Source: an uncultured Lachnospiraceae bacterium
GTDB taxonomy: Bacteria; Bacillota; Clostridia; Lachnospirales; Lachnospiraceae
Direction of reading: 5' to 3'
NCBI GenBank assembly: GCA_910579085.1
Contig: CAJTRU010000089.1
Location: 1-12,669 of the forward strand
Length of the DNA stretch: 12,669 nt
Both the position numbers and the translations under genes were made by a program. Numbering within the stretch: position 1 is the first letter of the stretch; each line of letters begins with the position of its first letter. Below are positions 7,944-12,669 of this stretch, piece by piece. Under the pieces are notes generated by a model that had not been told where the DNA came from, searched no databases, and worked only from the letters and a program-made list of their open reading frames with translations.

Positions 7944-7969
7944 TCCAGGCAGAAAAAATTCTGCCTGGA
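7944..7969 (-). terminator. Hairpin terminator, probably of the purM-purN-purD-glyA operon
   Basis: A perfect 11-bp stem (core CCAGGCAGAA at 7945-7954 and TTCTGCCTGG at 7959-7968, plus one flanking T-A pair) has a four-base loop. On the - strand it is followed by ATTTGTTATTTG, a T-rich run typical of intrinsic termination; on the + strand the following bases are A-rich. It lies about 80 nt beyond the glyA stop and may also stop tetR transcripts. Confidence 0.7.
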
Positions 7970-7995
7970 ACAAATATTCTAATCCCTTGTTTCTC

Positions 7996-8040
7996 ATCCT
8001 GTATGTGTACACTCTGTCTGTACTGGCTTACACACAGGAT
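7996..8040 (+). terminator. Second hairpin between convergent tetR and glyA
   Basis: ATCCTG and TGTGTA (7996-8009, with a two-base TA bulge) pair with TACACACAGGAT (8029-8040) across a 19-nt loop. On the + strand it is followed by ATTTTATATT, so it may terminate the tetR transcript. The long loop and bulge make it weaker than the hairpin at 7944-7969. Confidence 0.4.
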
Positions 8041-8048
8041 ATTTTATA

Positions 8049-9287
8049 TTAATAAAGTGGATATTTATCTGTTAATGATTTTACAATTTCTACTGCCTTT
8101 GCTTTATTACCTTCTGGATTTTCAATAACCATTGCAATTGCTTCAGCAACTTTGTCTACATCATCTGTATTAAAGCCCCTTGTTGTAACCGCAGCAGTTC
8201 CAAGGCGTATACCACTTGTTACAAATGGTGACTGTGGGTCGTTTGGAATTGTATTTTTATTACATGTAATATGTGCTTCATCCAGCCACTTTTCAACTTC
8301 CTTGCCTGTAAGCCCCTTATCTGCAAGGTCTACAAGCATAAGGTGGTTATCTGTGCCGCCTGATACAATTTTAATGCCCCTGTCCTGCAATCCTTTGCAA
8401 AGTGCCTGTGCATTATCAATTATATTTTTACCATATTCTTTAAATGAAGGGTCTAATGCTTCTTTAAAACATACTGCCTTTGCAGCAATAACATGCATAA
8501 GAGGACCGCCCTGTATTCCAGGGAATAATGATTTATTAAGCTTATACTCATCTGCAAATTCCTTGCTTGAAAGTATCATGCCGCCACGTGGCCCACGGAG
8601 TGTTTTATGTGTTGTTGTTGTTGTAACATGTGCATAAGGTATAGGGCTTTCATGGTATCCTGATGCAACAAGCCCTGCAATATGTGCCATATCAACCATA
8701 AGGTAAGCACCAACACTGTCTGCAATCTCCCTGAAACGCTTAAAATCAATTTTACGCGCATATGCACTTGCACCTGCTATTATTAATTTAGGTTTGTTCT
8801 CTTTGGCAATCCGTTCTACTTCATCATAATCGATAAAACCTTCATCATTTACACCATAAGGCACACACTTATAATATTTGCCAGAAAGGTTTACAGGGCT
8901 TCCATGTGTAAGGTGTCCGCCGTGGTCAAGGTTCATACCCATAAATGTATCACCTGGCTCCATAAGTGCGAAAAATACTGTCATGTTTGCCTGTGCACCT
9001 GAATGTGGCTGTACATTGGCATATGTGCAGCCAAAAAGTTCCATTGCCCTGTCCCTTGCAAGGTCTTCAGCAATATCAACATACTGGCATCCGCCATAGT
9101 ACCTTTTGCCTGGATAGCCTTCTGCATATTTATTAGTAAGAGTGCTTCCCATTGCTGCCATAACAGCCTTGCTTACAAGGTTCTCAGAAGCAATAAGTTC
9201 TATATTATCCCTCTGTCTTCCTGTTTCAAGCTCTATAGCCTTTGCTATCTCTGGGTCAAAGTTTTTAACTTCATCAAATGAATACAT
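8049..9287 (-). CDS. glyA: Serine hydroxymethyltransferase
   Basis: This 412-residue PLP enzyme converts serine and tetrahydrofolate to glycine and 5,10-methylene-THF in the cytosol. The sequence shows the family hallmarks in order: the IELIASEN segment near the start, NKYAEGYPGKRYYGG, QPHSGAQAN, the glycine-rich DHGGHLTHG region, VDMAHIAGLVA, and the cofactor lysine K228 in a TTTTTHKTLRGPRGG motif. Length matches bacterial homologues (about 410-420). AGGAGG lies 6 nt before the ATG. It follows purD on the same strand after 77 nt that contain a small hairpin and no clear promoter, so it is probably the last gene of the purine operon. The role fits: glycine is the PurD co-substrate, and methylene-THF leads to the 10-formyl-THF used by PurN. 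Confidence 0.97.
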   Translation of the reverse strand: MYSFDEVKNFDPEIAKAIELETGRQRDNIELIASENLVSKAVMAAMGSTLTNKYAEGYPGKRYYGGCQYVDIAEDLARDRAMELFGCTYANVQPHSGAQANMTVFFALMEPGDTFMGMNLDHGGHLTHGSPVNLSGKYYKCVPYGVNDEGFIDYDEVERIAKENKPKLIIAGASAYARKIDFKRFREIADSVGAYLMVDMAHIAGLVASGYHESPIPYAHVTTTTTHKTLRGPRGGMILSSKEFADEYKLNKSLFPGIQGGPLMHVIAAKAVCFKEALDPSFKEYGKNIIDNAQALCKGLQDRGIKIVSGGTDNHLMLVDLADKGLTGKEVEKWLDEAHITCNKNTIPNDPQSPFVTSGIRLGTAAVTTRGFNTDDVDKVAEAIAMVIENPEGNKAKAVEIVKSLTDKYPLY

Positions 9288-9321
9288 GTTCTTCCTCCTG
9301 TTACAGTTAATAATTTATTAT

Positions 9322-9344
9322 CCAGATAAAATATTATTATCTGG
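9322..9344 (-). promoter_or_regulatory. Small hairpin between purD and glyA
   Basis: CCAGATAA (9322-9329) and TTATCTGG (9337-9344) form a perfect 8-bp stem with a 7-nt loop. The bases that follow on the transcribed strand (ATAATAAATT) are not a T-run, so this looks more like a partial terminator, RNA-processing or mRNA-stability element that could set glyA level separately from the pur genes. Its role is unproven. Confidence 0.45.
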
Positions 9345-9364
9345 CATATACATATATTGGAATT

Positions 9365-10636
9365 CTACGCCTGGTCAATAGACTTGCCAATATCACTACG
9401 CATATATTTATTATCAAATTCCACCCACTCTGTTGCTTTATACGCATTTGCCCTTGCTTCTTTAAGGTCTGTACCTTTGGCTGTAACACCAAGTACCCTG
9501 CCCCCGTTTGTAACTATTCCATCTTCCGTCTTTTTAGTACCTGCATGGAATACATAATAGCCATCTTTTCCATCAAAATTTTCAAGGCCAGTTATAAGCT
9601 TACCTTTCTCATAATGTTCTGGATAACCATCTGATGCAAGTACAACACATACAGCAGCATTATCTTCAAATTCCAGGTCAATCTGGTCAAGTTTACCATC
9701 TATACAGGCATCAATTACATCTAAAATATCATTCTTCATGCGTGGAAGGACTACCTGGGCTTCCGGGTCACCAAACCTTGCATTATACTCAAGTACACGC
9801 GGGCCTTCCTCTGTCAGCATAAGGCCTGCAAAAAGCACACCTGTAAAATCCCTTCCTTCTGCCTTCATAGCATCCATAGTTGGCTGGTAAATCTTTTCCT
9901 CACAGAACTTCTGTATCTCTTCTGTATAAAACGGGCTCGGCGAAAATGTACCCATGCCGCCAGTATTAAGCCCCTGGTCACCATCTTTTGCACGTTTATG
10001 GTCCTGTGCACTTGTCATAGGTTTAATATGTGTGCCATCACAGAAACATAAAACGGATACTTCCGGTCCTGTAATAAAATCTTCTATTACAATAGTATCC
10101 CCTGCATCACCAAATTGTTTATCAAGCATAAGTGCGGCAACACCTGCTTCTGCTTCCTGTAAATTATTACAAATAAGAACACCTTTGCCTAGTGCAAGCC
10201 CGTCTGCTTTTAATACAACAGGGAAGCTGGCATTTTCAAGGTATAAAATAGCTTCTTCTGGAGATGTGAATTTCTCATAATGGCATGTAGGTATATTGTA
10301 TTTTTTCATAAGGTCTTTTGAAAATCCCTTTGAACCTTCAATTATTGCTGCATTTTTACGTGGCCCGAATACCCTTAGCCCTCTTGACTCAAATACATCA
10401 ACAATTCCACCTACAAGCGGGTCATCCATGCCAATTATTGTAAGGTCTATCCCATTATCCTGTGCAAAATCTGCAAGCTTGTCAAATTCCATTGCAGATA
10501 TATTTACACATTCCGCAATCCCTGCAATTCCCCCATTGCCTGGCGCACAGTAAATCTTGTCTGCCCTTTTACTTTTAGAAACACTATAAGCAATGGCATG
10601 TTCACGCCCACCGCTTCCAACTATTAAAACTTTCAT
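9365..10636 (-). CDS. purD: Phosphoribosylamine-glycine ligase (GAR synthetase)
   Basis: This 423-residue ATP-grasp enzyme joins glycine to 5-phosphoribosylamine with ATP, step 2 of de novo purine synthesis. Visible motifs in order are the N-terminal VLIVGSGGREHAI, the GPRKNAAIIEGSKGFSK segment, the nucleotide-binding VVLKADGLALGKGV, EDFITGPEVSV, NTGGMGTFSP and the metal-binding LEYNARFGDPEAQ. Length is normal. The open frame extends 11 codons upstream to an ATG at 10669, but those residues (MYQNKRRQINN) precede the invariant start of the family. AGGAGG at 10649-10654 lies inside them, 12 nt before the ATG at 10636, a rather long but usable spacing, so the internal start is chosen. It lies 51 nt after purN on the same strand. 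Confidence 0.97.
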   Translation of the reverse strand: MKVLIVGSGGREHAIAYSVSKSKRADKIYCAPGNGGIAGIAECVNISAMEFDKLADFAQDNGIDLTIIGMDDPLVGGIVDVFESRGLRVFGPRKNAAIIEGSKGFSKDLMKKYNIPTCHYEKFTSPEEAILYLENASFPVVLKADGLALGKGVLICNNLQEAEAGVAALMLDKQFGDAGDTIVIEDFITGPEVSVLCFCDGTHIKPMTSAQDHKRAKDGDQGLNTGGMGTFSPSPFYTEEIQKFCEEKIYQPTMDAMKAEGRDFTGVLFAGLMLTEEGPRVLEYNARFGDPEAQVVLPRMKNDILDVIDACIDGKLDQIDLEFEDNAAVCVVLASDGYPEHYEKGKLITGLENFDGKDGYYVFHAGTKKTEDGIVTNGGRVLGVTAKGTDLKEARANAYKATEWVEFDNKYMRSDIGKSIDQA

Positions 10637-10687
10637 ATTGTTTATCTGCCTCCTCTTGTTCTGGTACATGCCGTAGAAATATAACTG

Positions 10688-11311
10688 CTATTTTATGTGT
10701 GCAATGCCATTTTCTATATATACCCTTCCTTCACAAATTAAATTAATAGCTTCTGGAAGTATTTTCCATTCTGCCTGTTCCATTACACGCCTTTGTAATA
10801 TTTCCGGGGTATCACCCTCACACACTTCCACTGCCTTTTGTAATATAATTGGGCCGTGGTCTGCTTCCTCATCTACAAAATGCACTGTAGCGCCTGTTAC
10901 CTTATTGCCAGCAGCAAGTACACTTTCATGTACTTTTAACCCATAATATCCCATGCCACAATGTGCAGGGATAAGTGAAGGGTGGATATTAATAATACGG
11001 TTCTTATATTCTTTAATTATCTTACCAGGAACAACTACAAGATAACCAGCAAACACTATAAGGCTGGCATCATATTCCTTGAATATTCCTATCATTGCAT
11101 CTGCAAAACCTTCCCTGTCCGGATAGTCCTTAGGGCTGGCACAGACAGCAGGCAGGCCCGCACTCCTGGCACGTTCAAGCGCAAATGCATCCTTTTTATT
11201 GCTTATAACTACCGCAATCTCTGTATTCTTAATAGTGCCATCTGCAATCTTGTCTATAATTGCCTGAAGGTTAGTACCACCACCAGAAACACATACAGCT
11301 ATCTTCTGCAT
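10688..11311 (-). CDS. purN: Phosphoribosylglycinamide formyltransferase, 10-formyl-THF dependent
   Basis: This 207-residue enzyme transfers the formyl group of 10-formyl-THF to GAR, step 3 of purine synthesis. It begins with the phosphate-binding loop VCVSGGGTNLQAI and has the catalytic triad N108, H110 (INIHPSLIP) and D151 (EEADHGP), equivalent to N106, H108 and D144 of E. coli. The segment AHCGMGYYGLKVHE replaces the proteobacterial form and is typical of clostridial PurN. The ATG at 11311 has an AAAGG-like site about 12 nt upstream, weaker than those of its neighbours; another ATG at 11322 is out of frame. It follows purM after 25 nt and precedes purD by 51 nt. Confidence 0.96.
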   Translation of the reverse strand: MQKIAVCVSGGGTNLQAIIDKIADGTIKNTEIAVVISNKKDAFALERARSAGLPAVCASPKDYPDREGFADAMIGIFKEYDASLIVFAGYLVVVPGKIIKEYKNRIINIHPSLIPAHCGMGYYGLKVHESVLAAGNKVTGATVHFVDEEADHGPIILQKAVEVCEGDTPEILQRRVMEQAEWKILPEAINLICEGRVYIENGIAHIK

Positions 11312-11336
11312 ATTAATACCATGCCTTTCTATTATA

Positions 11337-12365
11337 CTATACTAATGTAACCCCTTTTCCACCTTCTGTTATCTCGCCAGTTATATATGCAGTCTGTCCT
11401 GATGCATTTATAAGGCTGGCAGCCTTATCTGCATCAGCTTCATTTACTACAATCATCATTCCAATACCCATATTAAATGTATTATACATTGCCTCCCTTG
11501 CAATATCACCATCTTTTGCAAGCATATTAAATATGGAAGGTACTTCATAACTGTCTGTCTTTATCTGTGCATTTACATTTTCTGGCAGCATACGTGGTAT
11601 ATTTTCATAAAAACCGCCACCTGTAATATGGCAGCATCCTTTTATAGTAACGCCACCCTCTTTAACTGTCCTTAATGCATTAACATATATCTTCGTAGGT
11701 TCAAGAAGTGTTTCACCAAGGCTTCTTCCACCAAGAGATTCAAAAGTCTTTGAAAGGTTTTCTTTATTAACATCAAACACCTTGCGCACAAGTGAAAAAC
11801 CATTACTGTGTATACCTGATGATGCAATTCCGACTATAACATCACCTGGTTTGATATTTTCCCCTGTAATCATTCTTTTACGGTCTGCAATGCCAACTGC
11901 AAAGCCAGCAAGGTCATACTCATCCGCAGGATAAAAACCAGGCATTTCTGCTGTTTCACCACCAATAAGCGCAGCACCTGACTGCCTGCACCCTTCAGCA
12001 ATTCCGCTTACAATACCTGCAATTTTGTCTGGCTCATTTTTCCCACATGCTATATAATCAAGAAAGAATAATGGCTCTCCCCCAGTACACGCAATATCAT
12101 TTACACACATTGCAACGCAGTCAATCCCTACTGTATCATGTTTGTCCATCTCAAAGGCAATTTTTAACTTAGTCCCAACACCGTCTGTACCTGACACAAG
12201 CACTGGCTCTTCCATTTTCTTAAATGCACCTATTGAAAATGCACCTGAAAAACCGCCAATCCCTCCTAATACTTCACTACGCATAGTACTGTCAATATGC
12301 TTTTTCATAAGTTCAACAGCTTTATAGCCTGCTTCAATGTCAACACCTGCATTTTTGTAATCCAT
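11337..12365 (-). CDS. purM: Phosphoribosylformylglycinamidine cyclo-ligase (AIR synthetase)
   Basis: This 342-residue enzyme closes the imidazole ring, converting FGAM to AIR with ATP (step 5 of purine synthesis); it acts as a dimer. Recognisable motifs are the glycine-rich GGIGGFSGAF, VSGTDGVGTKLKIA, the metal and nucleotide region VNDIACTGGEPLFFLDY, GGETAEMPGFY, and HITGGGFYENIPR near the C-terminus. Length is normal. The start is placed at 12365 because GGAGG (12375-12371) lies 5 nt before it; the longer frame from 12377 adds only MEAV and has a poor site. It is the first gene of the - strand purM-purN-purD-glyA cluster and has a good promoter about 130 nt upstream. Confidence 0.97.
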   Translation of the reverse strand: MDYKNAGVDIEAGYKAVELMKKHIDSTMRSEVLGGIGGFSGAFSIGAFKKMEEPVLVSGTDGVGTKLKIAFEMDKHDTVGIDCVAMCVNDIACTGGEPLFFLDYIACGKNEPDKIAGIVSGIAEGCRQSGAALIGGETAEMPGFYPADEYDLAGFAVGIADRKRMITGENIKPGDVIVGIASSGIHSNGFSLVRKVFDVNKENLSKTFESLGGRSLGETLLEPTKIYVNALRTVKEGGVTIKGCCHITGGGFYENIPRMLPENVNAQIKTDSYEVPSIFNMLAKDGDIAREAMYNTFNMGIGMMIVVNEADADKAASLINASGQTAYITGEITEGGKGVTLV

Positions 12366-12488
12366 TACTGCCTCCATTCTGCCTGTAAGAGCGCATTTGA
12401 AAATTTATCCCCCTGGTCTGGTCAATATGCAGCAATAAGCACTTCCAAACATGCTCAAGGGCAATTTTAATTAAATTTTTCCAAAATC
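12366..12488 (-). promoter_or_regulatory. Leader (5' UTR) of the purM operon
   Basis: From the predicted start near 12488 to the purM ATG is about 122 nt without a gene, long enough for RNA-level control. On the transcribed strand, CCCT and AGGG flank a region where TTTGG can pair with CCAGA and GTGC with GCAT, giving an imperfect stem. It also holds the direct repeat GACCAGACCAG. I recognise no known riboswitch or T-box core in it. Whether it regulates is open. Confidence 0.35.
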
Positions 12489-12494
12489 TACTTA

Positions 12495-12523
12495 ATTGTA
12501 CCATAAAGAAATCTGTTTGTCAT
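12495..12523 (-). promoter_or_regulatory. Promoter of the purM-purN-purD-glyA operon
   Basis: On the - strand, ATGACA (12523-12518) and TACAAT (12500-12495) each match five of six consensus bases and are exactly 17 nt apart. The -10 is preceded by TGG, giving the extended -10 form TGnTACAAT. This is a strong vegetative promoter, and no comparable one was seen before purN, purD or glyA, which supports a single operon. Confidence 0.8.
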
Positions 12524-12669
12524 TGAAAAAATATAATTCCATGATTGTTTAGTAAAATTTTATAACTGTCATTAAAAATATGGGATAGTTTCTAGTTATC
12601 TTTTGTTGTGGTAAAACGGACGGTTTTTAATGCCAGAGCCACAATATTCCATACAGGGGTACGCTTCCG
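12524..12669. other. Right-end region without a recognisable gene
   Basis: The left part, to about 12600, is AT-rich and empty. The last 70 bases are more GC-rich and contain three short frames that run off the edge: a + strand ATG at 12630 (begins MPEPQYSIQGYAS), and two - strand frames, one ending in TAG at 12592-12594. None has a convincing ribosome binding site or family match, so no gene is called. AAAAC and GTTTT at 12613-12627 can pair weakly. Confidence 0.4.

Noticed and set aside
8152..11350. Many + strand open frames opposite glyA, purD, purN and purM
   Set aside because: They are antisense shadows of well-recognised genes, without ribosome sites or family features.
12340..12396. 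Short leader frame (ATG at 12396, 18 codons) overlapping the purM start, and a 15-codon frame further upstream in the leader
   Set aside because: The first has a GGGGG run at poor spacing and the second has none; neither has a run of regulatory codons, so a leader peptide is not supported.
12466..12475. Palindrome TTTAATTAAA near the purM start site
   Set aside because: A ten-base AT-only palindrome is expected by chance in this composition, and no regulator is encoded nearby.
12613..12627. AAACCGTCCGTTT-like sequence on the - strand upstream of purM as a PurR box
   Set aside because: It does not fit the CCGAAC core of the Bacillus PurBox and lies about 90 nt upstream of the -35.

Overview
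The window looks like chromosomal DNA of a low-GC, Gram-positive gut or rumen clostridium, most likely from the Lachnospiraceae. The evidence is AT-rich codon use throughout, strong AGGAGG-type ribosome binding sites, a secreted multimodular GH5 glucanase with a BspA-like leucine-rich tail, and a clostridial-type PurN. The genus cannot be fixed from the sequence alone.

Layout, left to right. (1) 129-3314 (+) is a secreted GH5 endoglucanase-type enzyme: signal peptide, catalytic domain, two nearly identical tandem modules that are probably carbohydrate-binding (CBM65-like), a Pro/Glu-rich linker and a C-terminal LRR_5-like domain. A strong 13-bp hairpin separates it from the convergent gene. 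(2) 6914 to 3400 (-) holds two translationally coupled half-size ABC exporters with a 4-nt ATGA overlap, probably forming a heterodimer. (3) 7252-7884 (+) is a divergent TetR-family repressor. Its promoter is a consensus TTGACA-17-TATAAT carrying two inverted repeats, one filling the spacer and a 27-bp near-perfect palindrome covering the -10 and start site. This is a typical layout for a self-regulated efflux switch. (4) 12365 to 8049 (-) is a purine and one-carbon cluster in the order purM, purN, purD, glyA, with a good promoter (ATGACA-17-extended TACAAT) and a leader of about 122 nt. The right end (12524-12669) has no recognisable complete gene.

How the genes work together. PurD, PurN and PurM catalyse steps 2, 3 and 5 of de novo purine synthesis. 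GlyA makes glycine, the PurD substrate, and 5,10-methylene-THF, the precursor of the 10-formyl-THF used by PurN, so the cluster couples one-carbon supply to its consumer. purH, often found between purN and purD in Firmicutes, is absent here. The exporter pair and the TetR gene form an independent module, and the glucanase is a third, unrelated unit.

Three start codons were moved downstream of the longest open frame because the ribosome binding site sits in front of an internal ATG: the upstream ABC gene at 6914, purD at 10636 and purM at 12365. I found no CRISPR array, tRNA, rRNA, insertion sequence or phage signature, and no clear sign of a novel multi-gene system. The most testable points are the TetR operators and the duplicated binding modules of the glucanase.
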